From Apostichopus japonicus (Eukaryota > Echinodermata > Holothuroidea > Aspidochirotida > Stichopodidae), in contig NC_092576.1 in the NCBI RefSeq assembly GCF_037975245.1, positions 33,520,611-33,584,610 of the forward strand: DNA of 64,000 nucleotides, written 5' to 3'. Positions 28,618 to 40,950 of this stretch are shown piece by piece. The position numbers were made by a program, and so were the translations under genes. The notes beneath the pieces were generated by a model. That model saw nothing but the letters and a program-made list of their open reading frames with translations. It did no database searches and was not told the DNA's origin. Every line of letters begins with the position of its first letter. Within the stretch, counting starts at the first letter, position 1.

Positions 28618-28780
28618 GAGCAGAATTTGGGGCAAAGACTCCGAGTTTCAATGACCCCCCCCCCTGAAAAACAAGTTTACCACCCATCCTCTTTTTTGTT
28701 ACTTAGTGACACCCATACCGACCATTATCAGTTGAACTTGGCTTCTTTTTAAATTTTTCACAGATTGGCTCATAATAGGG
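28618..28780 (-). repeat. Right inverted repeat of the 5.6-kb element
   Basis: Reverse-complement partner of 23160-23326. It contains 'agtgacacccataccgacca' and a 10-base C run at 28653-28662 where the left copy has a 5-base G run. Confidence 0.85.
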
Positions 28781-29959
28781 CTAATTTTAGGTTACTTATA
28801 TATACTACGAATCAAATAGGACCAGGAACACACTTATGATCTAAATTTAAAGCGTGTATATATCATATGTTTAATATTTGTTTTGCTTGGAAAACGTTAT
28901 GTCGTTTCATCTGGGTGAGATTTGGATATAAACATATACATAATTTGTGTTGTCTCATTCATTATATTCGGTAAGTTGCTCCTTTTCCAATATAACTATG
29001 TATTACACTGTAAGGCAATATGAGAGACAATGTAAGGCAATGGAAGAAGTTTTTGCTTCACGCCATATTCCATTACAGCATCGAAGGATTTTGCTCAATT
29101 TAATAACCTAATTGTTTTGTTATGGAAACCTACAACAAAATGATTTGTACGTTAAAGGAAAATGTCAAACATTGATGAAAACAAAAAATGATGGAAGACA
29201 TTTTTGTTCAATTTGTATTAAAAAAATACGAGAGTTTAACATTGAATGTGACTGGAATTTTTAGTTGAACAGTACACTGTCGATTTTGATAGAAAGGAAA
29301 CTCATTAGTAACAAGAAAGATATACATATTTTATAATATTAAACATTGAGTGACAAGAAGCCTTTTTAGTGACTACTGTCCATGAGTTGCATCAGCAAAC
29401 AAGTGAGTGAAAATATATTTATTGAAAGAAAAGAAAATCAACTAAATAAAAAGAAGAATATTTGAACCAGGAGAACCACTGGAAATGACGTTGTTTGATG
29501 CTGGCAGAACGGCATTTAAACATATGGTACGTGCGGAGGAGGTGCCTTTCTTGAAACGTGCAAATATTTTGCAGTATTGTTAAAAACCGCTGGCACACAC
29601 AATTTGTTACTACAGTGATAACGTCAGGATGCGTGTAGTTGGAAAATTACCGGATCATTCACACACTACCGTTTCCAATACATGATTTACTTAAGTTTTC
29701 ACTCCGTTTAAATATCTAACCCTACTGTTATAATTAATTTATCTACACAGGTTAGGACGATCATAGTTTAGATTTGCTGCTTAAAAAGGGTAATATCATA
29801 TGTGTGATAACATATTGATTAATTAGTTTATATACAAAGAGATATACAGAGGGTTACTGGATATATGAACAATACAGTAGCACATCATGGAGTTAGTGTA
29901 TAAACATGTTAATACTGGTCAATCAATATGTTTTACCTGAGCTTTTATATATACTTTAC
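28781..29959. other. Non-coding DNA, expected site of exon D of module 2
   Basis: No gene recognised. By comparison with module 1 (C to D spacing about 430 bp) an exon D would be expected near 29480-29530 on the minus strand. I did not find a convincing one. Confidence 0.5.
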
Positions 29960-30036
29960 CTTTCACATTCCTTGACTTTAATATTGACGGAACAGACTCA
30001 GCAGGGATATACTGGGGTAATAGACAACAGTAGAAC
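29960..30036 (-). CDS. Exon type C (module 2), leucine-rich-like
   Basis: On the minus strand this 77-bp segment lies between an acceptor 'atttcgtag' and a donor GTAAAG (complement at 29954-29959). It takes one base to complete the codon left by exon B, then reads FYCCLLPQY, IPAESVPSIL and KSRNVK, leaving one base over. It aligns residue for residue (25 codons) with the exon at 46184-46260. Joined to exon B (35091-35296) it gives LEKLW + FYCCLLP, a leucine-rich-repeat-like pattern. It is open and correctly phased; expression is not shown. Confidence 0.65.
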
Positions 30037-30452
30037 CTACGAAATAAAACAGAAAATAATCCGGTCAATCATGTAATTATGAAGTGAAATAAAATCATTT
30101 TCATCAACTAGTTACAACAAGCTCTCAATTTTAACACAACAAATTGTCTACTATACATGCTACCGAAACTACATTGTCGTGTGAGCGCCTCACGCATTCA
30201 GATTGTTTTTTATTCCGTTCCGTTCCTGATGTGGCTTCATGATGTGGCTGATACATTGCATTTTTGTGTTAAATAAATTTCACGATGATCGGAAAGAAAA
30301 GTCTGCGTACATATTTATCTTTAGCTTTATCAGGTGCGATTGTACAAAATTCATTAATTTATATTTCATCGAGATATTTCTTATTGGAATAATTGGCCGA
30401 ATGCTGATGATATTACTGATTCAAATGCAATATATATGTCGAGCTCAGCTCT

Positions 30453-30512
30453 AAACTTGACTTTAATATTGACGGAATAAGGATAGATTGAGGTAACAGG
30501 CACCACTTGAAC
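30453..30512 (-). pseudogene. Second, damaged copy of exon C
   Basis: The minus-strand reading after 'cgtag' is FKWCLLPQ, then LIPSILKS, clearly related to the exon at 29960-30036 but several codons shorter in similarity. The donor is replaced by non-GT sequence. It arose with the local tandem duplication and is probably not used as an exon. Confidence 0.55.
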
Positions 30513-31219
30513 CTACGAAATAAAGTAGAAAATAACCCGGTCAATGATGTAATTATTGTATTCAAATGAAATCATTAAAAACTGTTTTCATCAACTGGCT
30601 GCAACAACTCTCAGTATTAACACAGAAGAAAATAAGTGTTTCCTATATTTGCTACATCATTATGAAACCAAAAATATATGGGGTCGTGTAAGCACTTCCC
30701 GAATTACGTTTTTAGCTTCAGTGTTTATTTCGTTCGAGAAATCCAACGACAGTACTGCCCATTACTTGGACTAGTCAAACGTCATGTAAGTGCCTGGAAA
30801 AGTTTCGATAATATCAAGTGACAAATATTCAATATACAAATTCAGCAAAATATTCAAATATATAACCATTCTCCAAACTAACACTACACAATGTTCACTT
30901 TCAAATTCAATCGGTTGAAACAAATAAGGTGGCCAGTCCTAAAGTTATTAACATACTTCCTCGGTTTGGTTTGCTTATTGTTATACTACGTTTGTTAAAC
31001 TTAAATTTAAAGTCTATCCTATGTGACTTAATGGCATGGTTGATATACATGACGATAAATTAATTTTATTAAGATCGGAAAGAAACTGCGGCGTACATAT
31101 TTCTCTTAGTTTTATCAGGTGCGATTGTACATAATTCATTTCTCTTTATTTTATCAAGATATTTCGTTTTGAAAGGATTTTCTTCATGCTGATGATAATA
31201 CTGATTCAAATGCCATTTA

Positions 31220-31307
<88 letters not shown>
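31220..31307. repeat. (CA)n(TA)n microsatellite
   Basis: A short CA run passes into about 78 bp of TA repeat. Confidence 0.97.
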
Positions 31308-31309
<2 letters not shown>

Positions 31310-34300
31310 CCAAACGAACTCCGGTGTAAACCGAATACCCACTCGACGTGAAGTTTAAGTAACAATCCATTCAGCTCCCCACCTGGTGTGAAACTGCTTA
31401 TAATAGTAAACTAACATTCTTCAAGGCCGATTTAATTATTGTAGTGCACATGCGCGCTACAATATTGGGACTACTAGCCAGGTCCATCATCAACATGGCT
31501 GGCTGGTGAATGTCAGCTGAGCATACACTCTCCATAACAATCTCAAATTCACAGGTTGGCTAAGCAGGAAATAATCCCGACTCTGCTTTGCAAAGCATTG
31601 AGGCGACGAACAGTTAATTCTGCACACGTAAATAAAATAGATCTCCTTGAGTAGCATAATTCTTTGAAGCAATACGTAAGTATCTAATCTACTTTGGTTT
31701 AATGTTCTCGAATCGAACAAGACGGGTAACATTTGAACGCATTTGAGTTAACAACATCGTGCAAACAATTTGCAAACAACAAATGTTCATCGTATTTATC
31801 CGCAACGACTCGGCGTTATCTGTACTACTTCAGCTCTTGCAACATGGCACTTGTAACGTTATTATTGTGGCATTGCATTATATACTATGGCCGTGTATGG
31901 CATATTTTACGTGTTTTGGATAATGATAAACCAGGGCCAGGAAATCGACCAAGCAGTTTTTAATAGACAGGAGGGTGTTACAATGACAATGATAGACTAA
32001 AGGGTTAGGTGTATTTGTTAGATTACTTTTCCATTAGGCCTTCGGTGCAAACTACCTTATGCCATACGGCAAACCACCGTGTGCTATTTACGGTTCGTAC
32101 AATTTCGCTAACTAGGCGAGGTTACAGTAACGTTGACATGTTGTTCAATTTGACCAATCAGTGTCCAGGCTATGTGTATTCTCTGTCACGTCCGAAACCG
32201 GTGTGATTCGTGATTTACAGCATGGTTCTCATGGTGTTAGTATCCTCCAATCCTATGCAAACACTTTTCAATGTTCGGTAAACACACATTTTTGATATCA
32301 AGAAGAAGTAAACCTCCATCCATTACAGATATTCTATTATAGCATGTTTACACGTTAACCCTATATGTGAAGTTATCCGACAATTACCCTTTTCATTCTG
32401 CGGATTTTGCTTTTTGGATATCTTCTTTGTATTAGAGGAATATGTATTTTGTTAATGTGGAGATATAAGTTTCATGGTGTAGATTACATCGGTGTTTCCA
32501 TTGGCACGGAATTATATTGACGAAAATTGCATTAATCCGGACGTCGTATAATACCTTAAGAAACAGCGCCAACCATTGACGATCAAGCGATGTTTTACTC
32601 GGGCATGTATGTATTATATTCTGTGGTTCATTTATTTCAAGTTTTTTTTCATACAACATTATTTTGTTTAGTGCGAACATATATTTACACTATCAGGATT
32701 GCAATATAATTGAAATCAAATTATTCATCCGTAGATTGCGTACATTCTGATGTACTGATTTTGATGTAAATCATAATTTTTGAAACGTATTATATCATCG
32801 CTCCAAGATAAGGAGTCAATTCCATAATGTAACCGGTTGGTCATCGGAGGCTATTAGTGATAGTATCGGTTAACATAAGAATAGTTGCCATGATAAACTT
32901 TGAAGAACGAATATAATTCACTTTTGTGCGGAAGTTAGCCTTAAATAAAGTGACATGAAATATACTACAAAGACAGTTTCTACTCTCTCTTCCATTTTCT
33001 TTTCCGTTGTATAACATTCCTCAGTCATTTTCTTTTATTTAAAACAGATATAATGAACTAATACAGTCATTGTTATAGGAATGAAGGAATCAAAAAGCAT
33101 TGATAAATTGCAGGGGCATCAATACTGGGTTGCGCTCCTCAACCAGAAGTGACATTGTGACAAAGAGACATCACCGGCAAAGTTTCCGTCCGTCGATGTG
33201 ACAGTCGTCAGATTTTTTCGGTAAAATTATAGTCGGGATCTTAATGATAGATCGTCAGAGCAATCACGGGTGTCACTATTCGGAAAGGAGATGGGTAAGG
33301 AAATATTTTTAGTTTTTCCAGTTTGATGGTTGTCGAGGAAACCGTTGCGTTTTTCATCATGACGTTTTTCGAGAAAAAAAGGGTAATTCGAAATATTGTC
33401 AGGTCGAAGCTCAAACCAGGCTGCCAGGTAGAATGATGGTGGCCCGTTTTCCGGCAAGTAATTGGCACTTCCTGATGACATGTACAAAGACGTACGATTA
33501 CGAACATAATTACAAATCTGACCATCTTTGATTGGAAACTTTAGGTCCAGACATCATTTCTGCAACATCAGATCATTACTAGCAGTGTGAGTGCAAGAAA
33601 TTTGATACTGACAGGCTGACTGCACGTTTTCTGCTTGCCACTTCCGATAATACACTTTGTGTCTAAAAACATTGTTTTATCCCGTTATTTGGCATTTTTT
33701 AACAAAATTTGGACAAAATAGGTTATTTTTTAATATTTGTAATAATACTTCGAAATTTCGACTGATTATAAGAGTAAAATATAATGACTTGAATATTTGT
33801 TCGTATTAAGTTTCAGCATCCATGAAACTTGAGCTAGGAGAAAGGGTTTTATTTCGGGACAAGCAGAGGATTATGTTGGGCAAAAGTGCCTACAGCCAAC
33901 ATTCACACTCGGTAACTTGGTATATTTGATATAAAAAGAACACATTTCAGCAAGTCGAAATATAGATATCATTATATTGGAGGATGAAGTAAGTTGTAAG
34001 ATAAAAACGCGAAATGTTTTATATAGAAGCGTAAAAGAAAAAGAAAATCTTCCATGTGAAAATCAGGTACCTGTAGTCTAACGTGTAAAACTGCAATAAA
34101 ATGACTGATAGAACAAGGTCTCTCCTTCGGCTTTCTGTTCATAACACCGCTATGCAGTGAATATCTATCCCTATCTTACTATCTTCCTGATCTTCTCGAT
34201 GACAATTTGGGTGACAAGATGCAGTTTGATTTGCCAAACCCGTACTTGTATATTATTAAAATAAGTAATGTAATATAAAATGCAGATTTACAAGAACGGT

Positions 34301-35090
34301 TAACCGTGTATGAGAATATTTAACGAGTAACTAATACTGCCAGAATGGAATTCCTCTCTTTGAATAGTTACCGCTGTTTACCGTTAGTACCTTGCAAAAA
34401 TGAAGGAAACAGACATTGGGGAAAGGGGGCTAAAAATTGTGTCAAATTCCAACTTATAAAATGCTAACCAACTTGTTAGCCTATTGTATAATTACAGAAG
34501 CAGAAATGACATCGTTAGACATTTTGGATCAAAGCATTCGTTCAAACCCTTTACTTGTATGTCATCAAAAGGAGAAGTGATGGAAACCGCATATTTACGA
34601 TTTCCGTTAGCTGTGCATTCTTGTCCCCGAGGAGAAACTGATCGGTTTCTGTCCTCTTGTGTATATATAGAGCCATTAGCAATATATCATACAACACGGG
34701 TAAACGAAACCAGTTAAATACTGCGTAGGACACTGTTGAAACTGGAGTTAACAATCCCCCCTCCCCCTCCCCTAAAATATAACAGGCACAACCCAGTAAC
34801 ATTGTATATTGTAACATTTCGCTTTGTCAAAATTATTTAACTCGAATACACCATTCGCCTCTATTAAACGAGTAGCATATTTGGTTTGCGGTTGCCAATA
34901 CCAAAGAAAGTAACGTAGGATACGTATAGCATTAATCTCACTCTATTTACTGTAATACAAGTATCTATTCATTATTTATTATCTCATTGATTTACATGGA
35001 GACATCTACAATCTATATGGAAGAATACTGTACTTTCTATGAATGTGTTGTACAGATACATGTTGATACGGTTCTCATTGTAATACTTAC
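31308..35090. other. Presumed intron with segment duplicated at 47 and 55 kb
   Basis: No gene seen. From about 34480 to 35090 this DNA is related to two separated places: 'cagaagcagaaatgacatcg' (34495) to 47397, and 'caatatatcatacaacacgg' (34679), 'taatctcactctatttactg' (34933) and 'actttctatgaatgtgttgt' (35032) to 55521, 55756 and 56009. It is the intron just downstream (minus-strand sense) of exon B of module 2. Confidence 0.6.
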
Positions 35091-35296
35091 CATAGCTTCT
35101 CCAACTGATGTGACTGCTGTACAAACATCAATATGTCAACAACCTCTGTTTCTGTCATTTCTCTTCCTTGCTCTGTTTGTATTACTACCTTCTTTACTGA
35201 TACAGGACATGACAGAAGTATCCCTGAATGTAGGATGAGGTCACCGGCATCAATCTTACTGAAGGATTTGTTCAGATACAGACAGGAAATGGGAAT
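35091..35296 (-). CDS. Exon type B (second copy), leucine-rich-like module
   Basis: This is a 206-bp minus-strand exon between an acceptor 'tttcag' and a donor GTAAGT (complement 35085-35090). It reads IPISCLYLNKSFSKIDAG, then SVKKVVIQ and REMTETEVVDIL, ending SHQLEKL plus two bases that become Trp with the first base of exon C. It is open and the same length as the copies at 18959 and 56075. Similarity continues about 130 bp into the upstream intron ('cactgatcgataaccactcc') in all three copies. Exon A (39994-40113) lies 4.7 kb upstream and exon C (29960-30036) 5.1 kb downstream, in matching phase. Confidence 0.78.
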
Positions 35297-36745
35297 CTGA
35301 AAGAAAGGAAGACAATTAAGAGAATTATGATAGAAACGATCCAGGATATTCGATTAAGTATTTTACACTGATCGATAACCACTCCAAAGGTCCTGAATTT
35401 CTTTATCAGTACTGTAATCTATCTTTCTCGAAATTTAATATGTCTAAATGGCGTTCAGGAGTACTAATCGTAGTTGACGTTCCTAACGTTTGACGAAGTT
35501 CCTTAAAATATGCCTTAAGCATTGTACATATTTACAATGATATCCGAGGCGAGGTGGGGGGGGGGGGGGTGGTGAACAATAATGAGAAGGTGGGTTCATA
35601 TTGCCTGTTACCCACACAAGTGGGAAAAAAGAAATATAATCCTGTGTATGGAAGGTTGCGCCATATCGTCATTTTGTGATATGAGTAATAGCGACAACGT
35701 TGTTGCTTTTCTTCTTTGAACTTTGGCACCTGACCATTACTTATGTGACATCATTAGTCACACAGACTCACTGTATGACGCTATACGCCATATACTTTAG
35801 TTAATCACATAGTGTGACGTCATTTCACGGAAGTGATTTTTTGTTCAGCTCAATTTATCATCATAATTTGCTTCTTAACTATTACAGTTACACTGATTTG
35901 ATATCAACTGATTTTGTTGTCTTGGAACTGGTGCTTATTTCAAGAATGGAATAGCGTTGGATCAATGAGTCACCCATTCCCATTCTTCCTCAAATATATC
36001 TCATTGTAACATAGAAGATAAACATAGGGATCTTGTTCAGTTCATATTAACATTGTTTGATTAGTATCGACTTAATTTAATAAGCTGTAAATGTTCTATA
36101 TTGTCTAATTTAAATTATTGAAGTGACAGGAAATAAAAATGATTTATATATGGTAAAAACAAACTGGGTCGGGGATAAATCATCATCATCATAAAAAAAA
36201 ACGTGGCGGTGTGAGCAAAATATTTTAATTTTATTTTGTGATTATGAAAAACAAAATTCAAAGCATTGTAACAATAGATCAGTGTTCTTCCACTCTTAGA
36301 TTAACACCAGGTCTGGGTATATGGCCACACGGGTCACAACGTTTTACTCTCAGTCAGCTGACGTAAAAAGTGACGTAATGTCAGGTTCAGGAATTTTATC
36401 GAACAGTTAATTCAAAACTTGCCTTTTCTAGTTATTACTTCAGTTCTTTTTAAATTTAGATTTAGCAGGCTGTACATTGCTCAATCCAAATTTTGTGTTT
36501 ATTGTGGCCACACTGTATTATACGCCTACCAGCCTCTCTTTAGCTCGTAAGTGCTCAATGTTTAGGTTTTATTCACTAGAGTTGTGGCTTAAGCGGATAT
36601 TTAATTGACATCCGTTGTTAAGAATGCTGATTTGATATTATATATATAATCGTCTTAATTATTTTTAACTCAATGTGTACCATGAGACCAAAGTCACGTG
36701 CACTGTGTTTACTCTCAGTTAGCATTGTTTTGTGTATCAACTCTT

Positions 36746-36747
<2 letters not shown>

Positions 36748-36829
<82 letters not shown>
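36748..36829. repeat. (TA)n microsatellite
   Basis: About 82 bp of uninterrupted TA. The flanking 'ctaggccattttgtatacta' on its right resembles sequence near 16942. Confidence 0.97.
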
Positions 36830-36830
<1 letters not shown>

Positions 36831-38487
36831 TAGGCCATTTTGTATACTATGTTCTGCAGAATCATCCAGAAAGCCACCTTGTTCTTTCTCTGTTATAATA
36901 CTATCTTCATCAATAGTTTATATTTAACATGATCAGTAGAGTGGTTTGATTTGCTCCCCCCCCCCCCTCAATTGATTTTGGTATATACTAGCAAATTATG
37001 ATATATTACCATCCGCTCCCATATGGCTATGATTTATATAATATTTATGTATTGACAAACAATTAACTGGTAACTTCACCCGCTTATGTAACGATTAAAG
37101 GCCGGGTATACAACTTTGACTCATCTCGCATAGCTTATCGTTTCGAATTAAAAATATAGTTTTTACTTTAGGTATCTTAATGTTTTATGCAGAGTTGCTG
37201 TTATAATCTGAACCGACGGATGTGTAATATTTTCCGCCTTTTTTCTATTTTTTTTTTTTACATTTGCGTATGTGAATGTTTAAGTAACTATAGCTGAGGT
37301 GCGTTGACATTAAATCATGTAGACGCTTACCCTTGATGAGCATGGTACTTTGTGATTGGTTGGTAAAGAACTGCACCGTATTTATAGCTGAGATGCATAG
37401 ACCCGAGCTATCGAGCTGTACTTAATGGAGGTAATTAGTTTGGAAAAGCTTTCTCTTGCCGGCGTTAGACGACAAAACGACGTTAGGCATATCAGTGATT
37501 GTACATATGTTACGCAGTATATATGTAGTCACATAATTCACGTCGTTCGTTCGTTCGTCTATACACATGAATTCACATCTGGAATATTTTAACCTATATT
37601 AATCTATTGGCAAAATAAGTTTCTGGATTAACGATGTTCATTACAAACGATTGCACAAAGCTTCGTAAGATACTGTAAGAATTCCTGTCGGATAGTTTTC
37701 CTTTCCTGTGTATCCTAAAGTTCGGTAGACTGACCAGTAGAGTTAGAGTGCAGAGTGCCTTAATGTTCAGCATGTATTCCGCGCTCTAAATCCTCTGTAT
37801 AACGTCTGTCGTTATCGCAAAATTATGTTTAACGACTACGTCAGCCATGGGCCACCAGTGACCCCGTAAGTAGTTTCACCCGGCCCGCTAGGGCCTGGTC
37901 AACAAAACTTCGATCTGGCCCGCGACAGGATGCATCAGAAAAAATTCCGGCACGGTGTTTTCAATCTGGCCTGCAGTGTGATATTGTTTTACCAAACCCC
38001 ATTCACTCTTAGTTTATGATATTAAAAGATGCATTGACTTGCCATCACTGAGAATTTTTCGCTACAAGATAATGCACAGCATGCACTGCAAAAGCTAAGT
38101 ACCGCCTATCTTTGTGACACGTGGAAATAAATATCATGTGGGTCATGGTGGGTGGTGCCAATGGGAACCAACTTACGAATAAGGGGGGGGGGGTCTGTAT
38201 GGGTTGGCCTACGGCAAAGTATCGTATTCCTAATCCGGTCAGCAATATGATCAAGAATGCACATGGCGTACTACGTGTATAATTATATCATCATAGACGA
38301 TTCACTTTAGAAAGAACCAATACAAGCCCCAATTCGTTATGAGGAATATAAGGAAATAAAACTTGTATTTTTGGTCATGCAAAATATTATTTAAATAGTC
38401 TGTAGGTGGCCGAAAAGGACGTGAAAACACATCTGTGTTGTATAAGTCGTAACACGTTATTAGCTCAAATACATGGAACGCATAAAG

Positions 38488-38566
38488 GTGGTGTAACTGT
38501 TGGTGTAAAGTTGTCGGTGTAACTGGTGGTGTAAAGGTGGTGTAACGTGGTGTAACTGTCCCTGGT
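38488..38566. repeat. Degenerate 'ggtgtaa' short tandem repeat
   Basis: Five to six units of the kind 'ggtggtgtaactg' or 'ggtggtgtaaag' with irregular 12-15 bp spacing. Confidence 0.7.
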
Positions 38567-39993
38567 ATTAAGTGCCACTATCCAAAGAGTCCAGAAGCCA
38601 TTGACAAAACAAATACCGATCTTACCACTAATACATATAGCGATGTCGCTGCTACATATGACAATACTACTAATATTGTACTATTGGAAGGCTGGATTAT
38701 AACCAGCATACCATTGTTGGTGTTATCGAGTGATTCTGTATATGGTGTTACTACTACTACGCTAGCCAGCAATGTGTTATTCCATAGAGGAGCGTCATTA
38801 TAAGCTCCCTTATTGGTAATAACAAAAACAATACACACACAAAATATGGGAATAAACTGTCCACTGTCGAACAAGGATAAGCAAGTATAACCTTTGTTTT
38901 GGTGGAAAAAATGTAAAGTTCAAATATGTTGTGGCTACACTTGCTACTGTCCTGAGATTTGTTCTACACTGTTTTAGGTAGCGTTGCGATATGTGTTACC
39001 GCTCTAAACAGGAAGGGTACTACTCCAAAAAGTGGTGATAATGCGGAAAATCAAATGGTGCAATCGAATATTCGAAATGAAAACATGTGACACCGATTGT
39101 TTTTTACAAATCATTAGGTCCGTCGAATGAAATACCGAAACATGTAAGTTACCGACATGCTAATTAACCTAAATATGTTTGTGATTGATAGCATAGTCTG
39201 ATTAAAGTTCAATTGCAAGAGAGGCCAAACGAGGTGTAGATGCATACACATACATACTGCTCAATACTAACTGTATGCAATACTACAAATCGCGGGTAAA
39301 CATTTTCGGCATTCTAGTCATAAATCGAGTGCATAAATCGAGGCATAAATTGAGGGCATAAATCGAAGGAGTAGTCAATTAGTGAACTGTTAAACTTAAT
39401 CTATTTTGACGGTAGAATACCGGTGAGACTTTGGACGATGAGACGTAAATTAACAACAGTTTGTGGGAAACGGTGTCGTGTTTATAAACGAGTATACATT
39501 CAAACCACAAATTCAGGTCGTAAGAATTCTAATATTTCAATATGTCGAACAATATACATGGTTAATGAGACACATTGTTTGCATAGTTATGCACCGAGTC
39601 ATATATTCTACAAACTCCACATCCGAATTAAACATTGAGCAGTGTCTCAATGTATGTGCATTGGAAATGAATCAGCATTAGATTTTACATTCACAGAAAA
39701 GTTATATCGTGGATATGAAATCATTTTACTTCCAGTTAAAGACAGTTATTCATAGTAAACATGATGTAATTGTGACCTATATCCAACTGTTATTTTACAA
39801 CAAATGGTTCATGTTTGTTACGGTGTCATGGTATTGTTACATCCAAAACAACCTGCTCTTTTTACAGAAATGGCTTGAATGTACATTGGAGATGAAATAA
39901 GTGCAATAAGTGCTATACGAAGACTCCCTCTTGTTTTAACAATGAAACATAAAGTTACATTGTACAAACGGCGTGCCATAGTTACTGACTTAC

Positions 39994-40113
39994 GTCATAG
40001 TAAGATGCGTTCTCCAGAAGCTTTATAATACATCTCTGTAGTAACTCACTGGCATCGTGGCAAATATCCACGTCCTCGGTACATAGTTCCCTGACTTTAT
40101 CTACATCATCAAC
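39994..40113 (-). CDS. Exon type A (module 2)
   Basis: This is a 120-bp minus-strand exon, phase 0 at both ends, with an acceptor 'atattatcag' and a donor GTAAGT (complement 39988-39993). It reads VDDVDKVRELCTEDVDICHD, then LLQRCIIKLLENAS. It aligns over all 40 codons with the exon at 60517-60636 (shared D-x-x-D-x-x-R-x-L-C). It is followed in phase by exon B at 35091-35296. No function is assigned; helical content is likely. Confidence 0.68.
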
Positions 40114-40950
40114 CTGATAATATAAAACAAAAATAATATTAGCTGAAATAAATTACAATTTTATCATATAAAGTATTATTAGCTGTATTTTGATTTATCT
40201 GACTTTAGATTCTTACTTCGTATTTATCGGAAAAATCAAATATATTGATATATATCTCTAAGAGAAGATTGACCGATTAACTGTTAAAATACGGAAGATA
40301 TTTAATCGTTTCATGGTAGATTTTACTTACGAGCAATTTTGTTTAGATGTTTATTTATACGTTTCTTATACTATGGCAAAACGAAAGTTCAATGAAAGTA
40401 CCACATATCTCGGAGCCGAATTGATTATGGTATTATTTAGTAGTACCAGAGCGTAAGATGTATGAACAAAAATATAGCCATCTTCAGGGCCTTTCTATTT
40501 ATTCCTGGGCATTTTTATCTAAGTGTACTCAGAAAAAAGGATTGGTACTTAGATAAAAGTATTGCTAACAAAATTAAGCGGCACTATAATGAAGTTAAAA
40601 CGCAATGAATGCCATACCACAAAACTGTGGTTGCAGTACTTCCTATCACCTGCCTTCTTCAAATGCCTAATGTATTTACAATAAACTTCTAGTAGTTTGG
40701 CAATTTTTTTGTGTTAATTTTAAAAGATGAAATATTTTACAGAGTATGAGATCATGACAAATATCTGTCCATTTATTTGTTTTGATCAGTTAAGCAAACA
40801 TGAACTATTATTCAAATGATAGAATCGGTAACCAAATTAACGATGTGCATTGTTCCATTAGGGAAACGACGTCCACATTTACATAAATCCCAAAAACCAT
40901 TAATACATATTTTAATCAAGAGTTGAATTAAGTGTCCCTACCATGTTTAC
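40114..40950. other. AT-rich intervening DNA
   Basis: No recognisable feature between exon A of module 2 and the Gypsy remnant. Confidence 0.5.

Larger units (their letters stand above)
23160..28780 (+). mobile_element. 5.6-kb element with inverted ends carrying a nuclease-like gene
   Basis: The two ends (23160-23326 and 28618-28780) are inverted copies of each other, and between them lies one plus-strand, intron-containing, decayed gene of a multi-domain family. The outer ends read CCCTATATTAGG on the left and, on the complement, CCCTATTATGAG on the right; both are followed by 'TCTGTGAAAAA'. The gene fills most of the interior. This layout is that of a DNA transposon with long terminal inverted repeats. 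I see no obvious target-site duplication next to the CCCTA ends, and no transposase family that I can name apart from the carried gene itself. An alternative is two copies of a small repeat that landed by chance on either side of a host pseudogene. Confidence 0.6.
29960..31215. repeat. Local tandem duplication around exon C
   Basis: Two successive segments, about 29965-30445 and 30455-31215, share blocks in the same order. Examples are 'gactttaatattgacggaa' (29973 and 30460), 'aataatccggtcaatcatg' against 'aataacccggtcaatgatg' (30055 and 30532), and 'ttatcaggtgcgattgtaca' (30328 and 31112) followed by 'atgctgatga'. The second copy has lost the exon's donor site. Confidence 0.75.
35297..39993. 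other. Presumed intron between exons A and B of module 2
   Basis: No coding sequence recognised. It contains a (TA)n microsatellite, a diverged duplicate of the 17.4-18.26 kb segment at 37050-37850, a GC-richer patch at 37850-37990 with two 'tctggcc' words typical of dispersed repeats, a G-run at 38184-38192 and a degenerate 'ggtgtaa' repeat at 38488-38566. Confidence 0.55.

Noticed and set aside
23160-28780. piggyBac element (CCCT ends)
   Set aside because: The ends start CCCTAT, but the flanks are not TTAA and the gene inside has no piggyBac-like DDD transposase features that I can see.
29480-29530. Exon D of module 2
   Set aside because: A minus-strand reading with VLP and SSGS loosely resembles exon D, but it lacks an AG acceptor and a GT donor at the right places.
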